DNA of 47,828 nucleotides, from positions 1 to 47,828 of the forward strand of contig NZ_JAKZGS010000024.1 of the NCBI RefSeq assembly GCF_022549695.1. Direction: 5' to 3'. This DNA comes from Belliella calami (GTDB lineage Bacteria; Bacteroidota; Bacteroidia; Cytophagales; Cyclobacteriaceae). Shown one piece after another: positions 26,427 through 35,231 of the stretch (position 1 is its first letter; the number at the start of each line of letters is the position of its first letter). The position numbers and the translations under genes are program-made. The notes below the pieces were generated by a model. The model worked only from the letters and a program-made list of their open reading frames with translations, was not told where the DNA came from and did no database searches.

Positions 26427-27039
26427 TTGAGATACACCTTAAACTCTCCATCTTGAACAGCCCAAAATCCCAACCATCCAAAATTCCACTCTGTCAAAGA
26501 TTTGCCCGAAAAATCCACTGAAGAACTCCCAGAAAAGAATCTTACTGCTTCCCCATTCAAATCCCAAGTGAGGGGATTCCCTGACGACATGCTTTCCGGT
26601 GAAAGTAAAGCATCATTTTCTTCCAAAAATACAGCTTGATTCTCCCCAGCAATGGTTAACCCACCATCTTTATCAATCAAAACTGCCGTCCTTTCATCTA
26701 CTGCAATTGCTCTTACACTTTGATTTTCTCCGACTTGAGATTTAAGCCTAGCCATGAATGCCACCAACCTGCCTTCTCTGCTACGTTCGGAAAAATGCTG
26801 ATCTGTGATGGTGTTTTTCAATAATGGATGATTGATCAAACTTGATTTTCTCACAGTAAGTCTTTCATCAAACGGATTTGCCAATGCTTCAGAACTGATG
26901 ATACTGCCATTTTCCCCAAAGAATAGGGATTTCTGTCTTCATTTGGCGAGGGTGGCGGAGTAATTCCCGATTCCGAACAAGCAGAAATTTTCACGATAAT
27001 CGCAAAAAACAAAAGATTATTTAAAACTAAAAGCTTCAT
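26423..27039 (-). pseudogene. Remnant of a cyanophycinase-like (S51) lipoprotein with an internal deletion
   Basis: Two fragments in different frames abut near 26915. The 5' part (from the Met at 27039) encodes a lipoprotein signal ending in SAC and a Pro-rich linker (PPPSPNEDRNPYS). The 3' part, from about 26925 to 26423, encodes the C-terminal block of cyanophycinase-like peptidases (GSIISSEALANPFDERLT, TDQHFSERSREGRLVAFMARL). The roughly 150 residues that should lie between, including the GTSAG-type catalytic Ser loop, are missing and the frame is shifted. The gene is therefore not functional. It sits 37 bp downstream of a GntP-type permease gene on the same strand, and the two may once have formed an operon. 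Confidence 0.78.
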
Positions 27040-27076
27040 AGCTCTCAATAAATTTAAATGTGCTAATAAATTCAAA

Positions 27077-28408
27077 TTACAATATCCAATAAAAAATCAG
27101 AACAGTCAATAAAGCAGTAACTCCCATCAAAGCTGTAAGCATTGTATAGCTTTGTAAAGCTTCCTTGACTGTCAAACCTGTAAATTCTTTCACAATCCAA
27201 AAATAACTGTCATTGGCGTGCGAAACTGTCATCGCTCCAGCGCCTATTGCTGAAATACAAAGAGCTGTATAAACTTGATTTTCCAACATCCCTGAAGGGA
27301 TAACACTCAACGCGATAGAAGCTGCGATAATCATGGCAGAAGTGCTAGATCCTTGTGCTGTTTTGAGAAATGCTGCCAGCCCAAAGCAAACCAATAACCA
27401 AACAGCACCTGAATCAGAATTGAAGTTGAATTCTTGAAAAATCAGATCTAAATTCAATAGCTTCAAAACCGCACCAAAACCGGCACCTGCACCTGTCAAA
27501 ACCAAAATAGGCCCTGCAATTTTGATCCCTTCGGTAAATGAAATTGAAAACAAACTGGATCCAGAAATAGGCTGTTTTAATGTCATAAAACCAACCAAAA
27601 GCCCTGCTCCAATAGCAACTAATGGATTCCCACAAATAAGAAAAAAAGATCTCACTAATTCATTTGGAAAAAAAACTGTCAAGTTCCCAATTGTAATCAT
27701 TATCAATGGAATAGCAATAACCATAACTGACCAAAAAACAGATACTTTTACTTTCAGATTTTGCTCTTGAGGCTCAAAATCCTCTTGATATGATTCCGGG
27801 AATTTTTTCTTGAATTTACCGGCCCACCAAGCAGTGACCAGAATGACAGGTATTGCTGTTGCCAAACCAATCAAAAGTACCAATCCAAGGTTTTGCTCCA
27901 TCCCGAAAATTCCGGAGACAGCCAAAGGACCTGGCGTTGGGGGGATCAAAATATGTGACATATAAAGCCCTCCAGCCAAAGATAAGCTAAACGTAAGTGG
28001 GGAAAATCCCGATGTCTTTGCCAAACTTTTGCCTATGGGATTCAACAAAATAAACCCTGAATCACAAAATACTGGAACCCCAACTACCGCCCCCATGAAA
28101 CTAGTGCTAAGAGAAGGGAATTTCTTTCCAAAACGAACCCAAAGAGAGTGTGCAATGGCAACTGCAGCGTAACTTTTTTCAAGTAATACCCCAAAAACAC
28201 TTCCCAAAACTATAATCAACCCAACTTGGCCAATCAAACTACCGAAGCCCTTACTAAACTCATCCAAAGATTGAATAAATCCCATTCCTGAACCTAGACC
28301 TACCCATACCGAAGCAATTATTAAGGATATCAAAGGATGAATCTTTAACTTTGAGGTGCTGACAATCACCCAGATTACTGCAAGAAAAATATGAATTAGG
28401 ATTTGCAT
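27077..28408 (-). CDS. GntP-family gluconate-type permease
   Basis: 443-residue transporter with 12-14 hydrophobic helices. GntP/GntT family blocks are visible: GSVFGVLLEKSYAAVAIAHSL, GVPVFCDSGFILLNPI, SHILIPPTPGPLA, and AQGSSTSAMI late in the protein. Members take up gluconate or related sugar acids by proton symport, but no kinase, dehydratase or regulator for gluconate is adjacent, so the substrate is open. It is followed by the decayed cyanophycinase-like gene. Confidence 0.9.
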   Translation of the reverse strand: MQILIHIFLAVIWVIVSTSKLKIHPLISLIIASVWVGLGSGMGFIQSLDEFSKGFGSLIGQVGLIIVLGSVFGVLLEKSYAAVAIAHSLWVRFGKKFPSLSTSFMGAVVGVPVFCDSGFILLNPIGKSLAKTSGFSPLTFSLSLAGGLYMSHILIPPTPGPLAVSGIFGMEQNLGLVLLIGLATAIPVILVTAWWAGKFKKKFPESYQEDFEPQEQNLKVKVSVFWSVMVIAIPLIMITIGNLTVFFPNELVRSFFLICGNPLVAIGAGLLVGFMTLKQPISGSSLFSISFTEGIKIAGPILVLTGAGAGFGAVLKLLNLDLIFQEFNFNSDSGAVWLLVCFGLAAFLKTAQGSSTSAMIIAASIALSVIPSGMLENQVYTALCISAIGAGAMTVSHANDSYFWIVKEFTGLTVKEALQSYTMLTALMGVTALLTVLIFYWIL

Positions 28409-28492
28409 ACGCTTAAAATAAAACCAATAATATTAAAAAAACAATACCACAAAAAAACTAAAGCATCTTTAAAAAAACGTATTTCACACTTT

Positions 28493-29272
28493 TTACTGGA
28501 AATTCAAATAAAGCGTGATACTTTTTCTTCTCAAAGATTGAATACTGCTGGCATACTGGGGGTTTGTAGTCTCAGCCTTGTACATATCCATTAGACCATG
28601 GGAAAATCTTACCTCTGGAGAAAATTTGAAAAATTTGAAGTACATATCAAACCCAACCCCCAAATCAATTGTAAAATCCCTTCCAAGTGTCGCTATCTCT
28701 TCTACATCCGCCTCTTCTTGATTCTTTGATCTAAACATTGCTGACCCTCCTGCTGTAAAAAACATCCTCGAGTTATTAAATCTTTGTGCTTTATATTTAA
28801 AAAAAAGCGGGAACTCTACCATTGTTGCTTCATTGACAACTGTTTCGGTTAGGTAAAAATTTGATTGATTAACTTCACTTGGATCCAAATCAGTATTGAA
28901 AGTATTGATATCTACCCTAAATTCATAAAATCCGACTTTGGGTGTAAACACCAAACTTAGCTGATCGTGCAGCCTCAGATTAGCCAAAAAACCCAAAGAA
29001 AAACCTTGCGTATAAACAGGAACTATACTCTGAAGATTTGAAGTACTTCTATTATTCAGGAAATCATCAGTATACTTTAGCCTCCAATAATTATTGTGGC
29101 CAGCAAGAAAAAATCCATAGGTGAGTAATTTATCATCTTGACCCGCTTTGCTAATTTCATTGAATCTTGCCTGAGCAAATACAGAAAATGAGCAAAGAAA
29201 TAGCATGAAAGCCGAGAGAATTATTTTTCTCCAATGTAAATCGAACTTATACCGAAGGTAAGTGGTCTGCAT
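28493..29272 (-). CDS. porT: PorT-family outer-membrane barrel protein (type IX secretion)
   Basis: 259 residues, a signal peptide (hydrophobic core LSAFMLFLCSFSVFAQ, about 19-34) then an outer-membrane beta-barrel rich in aromatic alternations. It follows ubiE/menG directly, the arrangement known for porT in many Bacteroidota, and the C-terminal block FKFSPEVRFSHGLMDMY fits PorT. PorT is needed for assembly of the type IX secretion machine. The frame begins at 29272, 52 bp inside the 3' end of ubiE. The only later Met (29206) would leave no charged N-region, so the overlapping start is preferred. A cargo protein with a sorting domain is encoded at 40.1-42.2 kb. Confidence 0.8.
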   Translation of the reverse strand: MQTTYLRYKFDLHWRKIILSAFMLFLCSFSVFAQARFNEISKAGQDDKLLTYGFFLAGHNNYWRLKYTDDFLNNRSTSNLQSIVPVYTQGFSLGFLANLRLHDQLSLVFTPKVGFYEFRVDINTFNTDLDPSEVNQSNFYLTETVVNEATMVEFPLFFKYKAQRFNNSRMFFTAGGSAMFRSKNQEEADVEEIATLGRDFTIDLGVGFDMYFKFFKFSPEVRFSHGLMDMYKAETTNPQYASSIQSLRRKSITLYLNFQ

Positions 29273-29943
29273 TTTGTGTTTTTAAAGCCAACATTTTCCA
29301 ATACTTTAAGAAAATCCATACCGTCTGGAAAAGCTTGAACGGATTCAGGAAGATAAGTGTACGCAGCATTATCTTTTGAAACAAGCTTGCCAATTTGTGG
29401 TAAAATGTACTTGAAATAAAAGTTATACCCTTGTTTCATGGGGAATTTTTTGGGCTTGGAGAACTCTACAATGACTGTTTTTCCACCAGGCTTCAATACC
29501 CTGAACATATCTGCCAACCCTTTTTCAAGATTCTCAAAGTTTCTGACACCAAAAGAAACGATGACTGCATCAAATTTATTATCCTCAAAGAGAAGCTTTT
29601 CAGAGTCTCCCATCTGCATATCAATAATATGGTCAAGCTTTCGCTTTTTCATTTTCTTTTTACCTTCCTCAAGCATTCCAGCGGAAATATCCACTCCAAT
29701 CACTTTATCAGGATTGAGCGCCAAAGCTTCAATAGCAAAATCACCAGTACCCGTAGCAATATCCAAAATCAACTTAGGCTGATCTGCTTGTAGCATTTTT
29801 ATGGCTTTTTTACGCCAAATAATATCGATTCCCAAGCTTAGCAAGTGATTCAGAAAATCATATTTCTTGCTAATATTGTTGAACATCTCTGCTACTTGCT
29901 CTTTTTTCCCTGAGTCTTTCTCTTTGTATGGTACTACTGACAT
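29221..29943 (-). CDS. ubiE: Demethylmenaquinone methyltransferase UbiE/MenG
   Basis: 240-residue class I SAM methyltransferase performing the last step of menaquinone synthesis. The N-terminal block VAEMFNNISKKYDFLNHLLSLGIDIIWR and SAM motif I (LDIATGTGDFAIEA) are typical, followed by GVDISAGML and VSFGVRNFENLEKGL. Full length. Translation probably couples to porT, which starts inside its last 52 bases. It is divergent to engB across 181 bp. Confidence 0.95.
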   Translation of the reverse strand: MSVVPYKEKDSGKKEQVAEMFNNISKKYDFLNHLLSLGIDIIWRKKAIKMLQADQPKLILDIATGTGDFAIEALALNPDKVIGVDISAGMLEEGKKKMKKRKLDHIIDMQMGDSEKLLFEDNKFDAVIVSFGVRNFENLEKGLADMFRVLKPGGKTVIVEFSKPKKFPMKQGYNFYFKYILPQIGKLVSKDNAAYTYLPESVQAFPDGMDFLKVLENVGFKNTKCRPLTFGISSIYIGEK

Positions 29944-30099
29944 GTACTTTCTCTTATTGGTGATGCAATATTACTAAGTAAACCTGAGCATTCGAAAAAT
30001 GTTGAAGATTAATCAATAAACTTGTTAGGATTTTGTTATAATAATTAGTGTCAACAGGAAGTATCAATCCTCAAAACCCGAAAATTATCAGGAAAGAAT

Positions 30100-30107
30100 T
30101 ACCTTTG
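30100..30107 (+). promoter_or_regulatory. -7 box of engB
   Basis: TACCTTTG, an exact TAnnTTTG match, 17 bp before the ATG at 30125. No good -33 TTTG at the expected distance. Confidence 0.4.
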
Positions 30108-30124
30108 TCCAAAATTCAGATGAT

Positions 30125-30733
30125 ATGATCAAGAACGCTACCTTTTTAATCAGTAATACAGACTACAATAAATGTCCAGCTCCCGACAAAGCTGAATTTG
30201 CTTTTATTGGTAGATCTAACGTGGGGAAAAGTTCCTTGATAAATATGCTTGCTAACAATAAAAACCTCGCAAAAACCTCCGGAAGACCAGGAAAAACACA
30301 GCTGATCAACCATTTTGGTGTAGACAACAAATGGTACATGGTCGATCTGCCTGGTTATGGCTTCGCCAAAGTGAGCAAAAGTCTCAAAGCTGACTGGGAG
30401 GGAATGATCAAAGATTACCTGGTAAACAGAGAGAATCTTGTTGCATTGTTTGTGTTGATTGACAGTAGGTTAGAACCACAAAAAATTGATCTAGAATTTA
30501 TCACTTGGTGTGGTGAGAGCAATATCCCAATCGTACTTTTATTCACAAAAGCTGATAAACAATCCCGACCAAAAACCCAATCCACTGTTGCCAAATTCCT
30601 AAAAGCTTCAAAAGCAATTTTTGAAGAAGCACCTTTATACTTTATCACATCTGCAGAATCAGGAGATGGGAAAATTGAAGTGGTGAATTTTATCGAAGAA
30701 CAAGTAGAAGAATTTCAAAACCAAGAAAACTAA
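30125..30733 (+). CDS. engB: Ribosome biogenesis GTPase YsxC/EngB
   Basis: 202-residue TrmE-Era-type GTPase needed for assembly of the large ribosomal subunit. G1 is GRSNVGKSS (29-37), G3 is DLPGYG, G4 is TKAD and G5 is TSAESG. The SGRPGKTQLINHF switch block is characteristic of this family. Full length. Single gene with its own promoter. Confidence 0.95.
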   Translation: MIKNATFLISNTDYNKCPAPDKAEFAFIGRSNVGKSSLINMLANNKNLAKTSGRPGKTQLINHFGVDNKWYMVDLPGYGFAKVSKSLKADWEGMIKDYLVNRENLVALFVLIDSRLEPQKIDLEFITWCGESNIPIVLLFTKADKQSRPKTQSTVAKFLKASKAIFEEAPLYFITSAESGDGKIEVVNFIEEQVEEFQNQEN

Positions 30734-30757
30734 GCTTGGGCTTTTGAAGGTAAGTTC

Positions 30758-30765
30758 TATATTTG
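30758..30765 (+). promoter_or_regulatory. -7 box upstream of the DUF5606 gene
   Basis: TATATTTG, an exact TAnnTTTG match. The ATG is at 30898, so the predicted leader is about 125 bases. Confidence 0.45.
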
Positions 30766-30897
30766 CAACCTTATTTAGAAAACGAGATCATGAAATGCCC
30801 TCGAGAAAGGTTTATCACGTAGAGAAATAAATTTTGCAGGATATTCCAGCCCAATTTCCGGGACGAGTAAAGACAATAGAAAAGCAACTAAACACGT

Positions 30898-31341
30898 ATG
30901 AAATTTAACGAAATAGCAACAGTATCTGGCAAAGCAGGCCTTTATAAGATCCTTAAGCCCACTCGTAGTGGTGTGATTTTGGAATCTATGGATGAGAAGA
31001 AAGGGAAATTGGTAGTTGGTGCCAATCAAAGAGTTTCCGTTTTGAGCGAAATATCAATTTATACAATGACAGAAGAGGGTGCTACTGCGCTTGAAGAGAT
31101 CTTGATCAAAATTGAATCGGAATTCAAGGGAGATCTTGGATTGGATAGCACAGCGGATGCTGATGAATTAAAGGCTTTTTTGAAGCATGTACTTCCTGAG
31201 TTTGATGAAGATAAAGTATACCCTTCTGATATCAAAAAATTAATCAGCTGGTATAAAATCATCAGAAATTATGCCCCTGAGGTACTAGAAGAGAATAATG
31301 AAGATGATTCTGAAGAAACTTCCGAAGAAAAAGAGGATTAA
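30898..31341 (+). CDS. DUF5606 protein (Bacteroidota-specific)
   Basis: 147 residues matching the conserved DUF5606 pattern: N-terminal KFNEIATVSGKAGLYKILKPTRSGVILES, small beta domain, then a helical part (DADELKAFLKHVLPEFDEDKVYPSDIKKLISWY) and an acidic tail of alternating Glu/Asp (about 134-147). No signal peptide. Function unknown; the fold suggests a small SH3-like domain plus helices. It has a long untranslated leader and is followed by a strong terminator. Confidence 0.85.
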   Translation: MKFNEIATVSGKAGLYKILKPTRSGVILESMDEKKGKLVVGANQRVSVLSEISIYTMTEEGATALEEILIKIESEFKGDLGLDSTADADELKAFLKHVLPEFDEDKVYPSDIKKLISWYKIIRNYAPEVLEENNEDDSEETSEEKED

Positions 31342-31453
31342 TTCTCCTTTCCTGTTCCGAAGCATAATTTACCTCAAGGCAAATAAATTTTATTTGAGAA
31401 ATGAAATTGAGAAATCACCCTTTTGGATACTAGATTAGCTCCACTTCAAAAAC

Positions 31454-31499
31454 AAAAAAAAACTCGCTTCAGCTTGCTGAATTTCCGCGAGTTTTTTTT
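31454..31499 (+). terminator. Intrinsic terminator
   Basis: AACTCGC / GCGAGTT outer stem with nested TTCAGC / GCTGAA, an A run on the left and T8 on the right (31492-31499). It lies 113 bp past the DUF5606 stop and 27 bp before the next ATG. Confidence 0.85.
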
Positions 31500-31525
31500 C
31501 TTTTACTTTCGAATAATCCCAAAAA

Positions 31526-31831
31526 ATGGAAAAAGGAATTATTGAAGACACTTTTCACCTAATCAAGAAGGACTTTGAACTCCAACTCAATGGACAAGTC
31601 GAACTTAAGGAGCAGCTTTTGGCTATGCTCCTACCAATAATCCAACATATGCTCAATCGTGAATTTGAGAGATTGTTGCAGATTTGCTACCGAATAGATT
31701 TGGACGAAAACAAATTGAAATACATACTCAATGAATCAGATCCTGAGCAAATGGCTGTAGAATTGGCGGAAGCAATCATCAATAGGCAGATAAAGAAAGT
31801 TGAAATAAGGAGAAAATATTCACAGTCTTAG
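31526..31831 (+). CDS. Small all-helical conserved protein
   Basis: 101 residues, predicted mostly alpha-helical and amphipathic, with no signal peptide, Cys or recognised domain. Blocks such as EQLLAMLLPIIQHMLNREFERLLQICYRIDLDE look conserved rather than random, and the frame starts with ATG shortly after a terminator. It is convergent with fbp, ending 5 bp from the fbp stop. Function unknown. Confidence 0.7.
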   Translation: MEKGIIEDTFHLIKKDFELQLNGQVELKEQLLAMLLPIIQHMLNREFERLLQICYRIDLDENKLKYILNESDPEQMAVELAEAIINRQIKKVEIRRKYSQS

Positions 31832-31836
31832 TACAG

Positions 31837-32874
31837 TTACATTTTTACAGTTGCCTTTTCTTTCGCCAAAAAGCTCATAGCTTCATCTACCATTACTTTT
31901 GACCCAATATACAAAGGAGTTCGCTGGTGAAGTGATGTAGGTTGGATATCCAAAATCCTATTTTCCCCATCTGTAGCAGACGAACCTGCTTGTTCCGCAA
32001 TAAAAGCCAGTGCATTGGCTTCATATAATAACCTTAGCTTTCCAGATGGATTTTTATCTGTTTCAGGGTAAATATAAATCCCTCCTTTGAGGAGGTTTCT
32101 GTGAAAATCAGCTACCAAACTCCCTATATATCTAGCACTATATTCCCTATCTTTACAAGTCTCAATATATTTCTTCAGCCCGGGACGGAAATGATGGTAA
32201 CTACCTTCATTGACACTGTAAACCTTCCCGTTTTCAGGTCCTTTCAAATCTGGATGAGAAAGGAAAAACTCTCCAAGAGACTGCTCGTAAGTAAAGCCAT
32301 TTACACCACAACCTGTAGTATAAACTAGCATGGTAGAAGAACCATAAAGCACATATCCAGCTGCCACTTGCTTGTTCCCCGGCTGCATGATATCTTCCAG
32401 CTGAATAGGACTGCCGATTGGAGTTACTCTTCTGTAAATGGAAAAAATTGTCCCAATGGAAATATTGACATCGATATTGGAAGAGCCATCCAATGGATCA
32501 ATCGCAACAACATATTTACCAGAACTATTTTGAAGGTCAATAACCTCATCATCTTCCTCAGAAACAATGGCGCACACCTCACCTCCTTTAGTGAGTGCTC
32601 TTGTAAATCTGATATTGGCTATCACATCAAGCTTTTGTTGCTCTTCACCTTGCACATTCGTTTGTCCAAAAGCTCCTCCAATATTGGAAAGACCTGCTCG
32701 ATTGGTTTCCCGATTTACTATCTTTGTCGCCAAAGCAATATCCCGCAATAGCTGAGACAATTCGCCTGAAGCATAAGAAAAATCATCTTGCTTCTTTTTG
32801 ATAAATCGGTCTAATGTCTCTCCAACTGAATAAGCTAGAGAAGACTCATTGTGTATATAGGGTTTAATTTTCAT
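31837..32874 (-). CDS. fbp: Class I fructose-1,6-bisphosphatase
   Basis: 345-residue gluconeogenic enzyme hydrolysing fructose-1,6-bisphosphate. Metal-site blocks VSEEDDEVI and [14 protein letters not shown] are intact, as are the substrate-binding [19 protein letters not shown] and [17 protein letters not shown]-like segment (here AGSSATDG). Full length. It is divergent to an aspartate kinase gene with 58 bp between starts. Confidence 0.95.
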   Translation of the reverse strand: MKIKPYIHNESSLAYSVGETLDRFIKKKQDDFSYASGELSQLLRDIALATKIVNRETNRAGLSNIGGAFGQTNVQGEEQQKLDVIANIRFTRALTKGGEVCAIVSEEDDEVIDLQNSSGKYVVAIDPLDGSSNIDVNISIGTIFSIYRRVTPIGSPIQLEDIMQPGNKQVAAGYVLYGSSTMLVYTTGCGVNGFTYEQSLGEFFLSHPDLKGPENGKVYSVNEGSYHHFRPGLKKYIETCKDREYSARYIGSLVADFHRNLLKGGIYIYPETDKNPSGKLRLLYEANALAFIAEQAGSSATDGENRILDIQPTSLHQRTPLYIGSKVMVDEAMSFLAKEKATVKM

Positions 32875-32932
32875 ATCTTTGAAAGGTACTATTTAAGATT
32901 GTTTTACACTTCAAATTACAACTAAAATTCTG

Positions 32933-34204
32933 ATGTCAAAAGTAATTGTATTCAAATTTGGTGGTGCATCAGTAAAAGATGCCAAATCTATCAAAAACCT
33001 ATTCAATATTTTATTCAATCGATTGCGAAACCCTACAATTATAGTGGTTTCTGCAATGGGAAAAAGCACCAATTCTCTGGAAGCCATAATAAACCTCAAA
33101 GTTCAGAAAAAGGACTATTCTTCGAATATTTCAATTTTTGAAAATTTTCATTTGGAAATATGTCAACAGCTTTTCCCTTTACATCACTCGGTTTTTTTGG
33201 AGCTTGACACGCAATTCACTTTGCTTAAAGAGAAGATGAAAGAGGACTTACATATCGACAGATATGATGAATTTTACGATCAAGTAATCTGTTTTGGAGA
33301 GTTGATTTCCACCAAAATCATTCAGTCCTTTTTGCTTGATAGTGGGATCAATTGCGAATGGATAGATGCAAGATCTTGTATCAGCACTGATAGCGATTAT
33401 AGATTTGCAAAAATCAATTGGAATGTAACTAAGCAAAATTGTGATGCAATCCTTCTCCAACTTTTGAAAAAAGGGACTGTAATCACACAAGGTTTCATCG
33501 GCAGGGATTCTATTGGGAAGACAACAACTTTGGGTAGAGAAGGATCTGATTTTACAGCTTCGATCCTTGGCGTATGTATGAATGCAAGCGAAGTGATCAT
33601 CTGGAAAGATGTGGAAGGCGTACTCAATGCCGATCCAAAAATCTTCGACAATACAACCAAATTTGACGAGCTTGATTACAAAGAAGCTGCTGAATTAACC
33701 TATTATGGAGCTTCGGTAATTCACCCTAAAACTATAAAGCCTTTGGCTAATTCGAACATACCATTGTTTGTAAAATCATTTTTGAACCCAAATGAAAGTG
33801 GCACTATCATTCATAATGTTGCAAAAAGTAACCAGACTCCTTGTTTGGTCTTAAAAACAGACCAAATTTTGGTGAGCTTTAGAGTCAATGACTTCACTTT
33901 TATCAATGAATCGCATGTCCGACAAATCTACGGTGTTTTAGAAAAATTGAAACTAAAAGTTAACCTTCTTCAAACATCTGCCATAAGCATTTCGATTGTG
34001 ATTGATGAACAAAAATTCAAATTGGAAAAGTTAATCAGTGAATTGGATGAAGACTTTACGATTAGATACAACGAAAAGCTAAATCTATTAACAATCAAAA
34101 ACCACAACTCTACTCTAATAAAGGAAATAACTCAAGAAAAAGAAATCATGCTGGAACAAATGACAAGAAACACATTCCAAATGGTGTATAAGCCATCAAT
34201 TTAA
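32933..34204 (+). CDS. Aspartate kinase
   Basis: 423-residue aspartokinase, first step of the Lys/Thr/Met pathway. The catalytic entry motif KFGGASV is at residues 8-14; GREGSDFTASILG and WKDVEGVLNADPK match the kinase core, and TYYGASVIHPKTIKPL the C-terminal part of the catalytic domain. The regulatory ACT region (about 300-423) is present. No homoserine dehydrogenase domain is fused, so it is monofunctional. Its last 9 bases overlap a fructosamine-kinase remnant on the other strand. Confidence 0.92.
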   Translation: MSKVIVFKFGGASVKDAKSIKNLFNILFNRLRNPTIIVVSAMGKSTNSLEAIINLKVQKKDYSSNISIFENFHLEICQQLFPLHHSVFLELDTQFTLLKEKMKEDLHIDRYDEFYDQVICFGELISTKIIQSFLLDSGINCEWIDARSCISTDSDYRFAKINWNVTKQNCDAILLQLLKKGTVITQGFIGRDSIGKTTTLGREGSDFTASILGVCMNASEVIIWKDVEGVLNADPKIFDNTTKFDELDYKEAAELTYYGASVIHPKTIKPLANSNIPLFVKSFLNPNESGTIIHNVAKSNQTPCLVLKTDQILVSFRVNDFTFINESHVRQIYGVLEKLKLKVNLLQTSAISISIVIDEQKFKLEKLISELDEDFTIRYNEKLNLLTIKNHNSTLIKEITQEKEIMLEQMTRNTFQMVYKPSI

Positions 34205-34321
34205 AAGCTTATCGACCACTCTTTGAATTCCTGTAAGGTTACCTTTGCTAATACGTAACAAATATATCAAAAGTGGATACAAACTATAGATATCCTTTCT
34301 TTTCCATACAGTTGTATAGTG
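34196..34321 (-). pseudogene. C-terminal remnant of a fructosamine kinase family gene
   Basis: Directly after the stop of the low-molecular-weight phosphatase, in the same frame, 41 codons remain open to a TGA at 34196-34198. The translation includes VWKRKDIYSLYPLLIYLL and ends GIQRVVDKLLN. This matches the end of fructosamine/ketosamine kinases, whose last helix region reads like R-x-x-LYxLYPLLVH...L. There is no start codon, and the ~250 upstream residues of such a kinase are missing. Phosphatase plus fructosamine kinase is a gene pair I associate with Bacteroidota, so a deletion that removed most of the kinase is the likely history. Confidence 0.55.
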
Positions 34322-34807
34322 TCAAACATAGGTTTTATGCTCCACCTTTAGAAACTCCAAAAAATGATTGATTGAATCTTCAAGGATATTATAGACATTT
34401 TCAAAACCTTCCATTCCCCCATAATAAGGATCTGGCACTTCTAATTTATCAGTATTTGGTTGAAACTCCCTGATCAAATAAATATGATTGTGATTAAGAT
34501 TCTGACTAACTATCAGTCTTTCAATATTAATTTTATTTGAATTATCCATAGCAATCAGATAATCAAATTCTCTGATATCGACTCTATTGATTTGCCTACC
34601 TCTATGATTTATAGCCACACCTTTGTTTGAGGCGCATAAAAGAGTCCTCTCATCGGGCAATTCTCCAATATGGTAATCTGATGTCCCACAACTATCACTG
34701 TGGAAAAATTCAGACAGACCATTATCTTTAACTTTTTGATTGAAAATTGCTTCGGCAAGGGGTGACCTACAAATATTTCCTAAACAAACGAATAAAACTT
34801 TAACCAT
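34322..34807 (-). CDS. Low-molecular-weight protein tyrosine phosphatase
   Basis: 161-residue cytoplasmic phosphatase. The P-loop is VCLGNICRS (Cys8, Arg14) and the general acid Asp lies in the DPYYGG loop near residue 128. SDSCGTSDYHIGELPDERT and HRGRQINRVDIREFDYLIAMD are family blocks. Normal length. No kinase or capsule genes surround it. The downstream remnant suggests it once preceded a fructosamine kinase. Confidence 0.93.
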   Translation of the reverse strand: MVKVLFVCLGNICRSPLAEAIFNQKVKDNGLSEFFHSDSCGTSDYHIGELPDERTLLCASNKGVAINHRGRQINRVDIREFDYLIAMDNSNKINIERLIVSQNLNHNHIYLIREFQPNTDKLEVPDPYYGGMEGFENVYNILEDSINHFLEFLKVEHKTYV

Positions 34808-35231
34808 TGAGTGCTTAAATCATTTCATGAAATCGAAAATAGAGATACAAGATAAATAAAATTTGACTAGGAATTCAAACCTAAGACCTACAAAAAATCA
34901 TTTAAAAAAAACCTTCGAAAAATATTATTTGGTCATGAAAATTTTCCAACCAACAAATACGAATTCGAATAGCTTTTTACGGCTATTTTTATTCCCACAT
35001 TTATATTTACCCAAAATAATCCAAATATCATTTTGCGCCAATTTTGAAATATTTTCAATAATAATTACTTTTGTGTAACTAAAAGGAAAAAATTTTGGTT
35101 GTTCATTATAAATAACCTAATAAATAGATTCTTATAAACAAATTCAGGTATAAAGCTTCGAGAAAATTATTGAAACCCCTGAAATTGTTAATCCCAAATA
35201 TCAAATAGCATCACAATAAAACAATAATCAT
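34808..35231. other. 424-bp intergenic region upstream of the peroxiredoxin gene
   Basis: Very A/T-rich, with no convincing gene; a 71-codon plus-strand frame here lacks any protein-like composition. Its right half contains the promoter described separately and a leader of about 150 bases before the ATG at 35232. I see no recognisable riboswitch. Confidence 0.6.
35043..35073 (+). promoter_or_regulatory. Bacteroidota-type promoter of the peroxiredoxin gene
   Basis: TTTG at 35043-35046 (-33 element) and TACTTTTG at 35066-35073 (exact TAnnTTTG -7 element) are separated by 19 bp, the canonical spacing. The best-matching promoter in the window. Confidence 0.7.

Noticed and set aside
34863-35078. 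71-codon plus-strand frame before the peroxiredoxin gene
   Set aside because: Composition is dominated by Asn, Phe, Ile and Thr from A/T-rich DNA, and it overlaps the promoter. No conserved-looking block.
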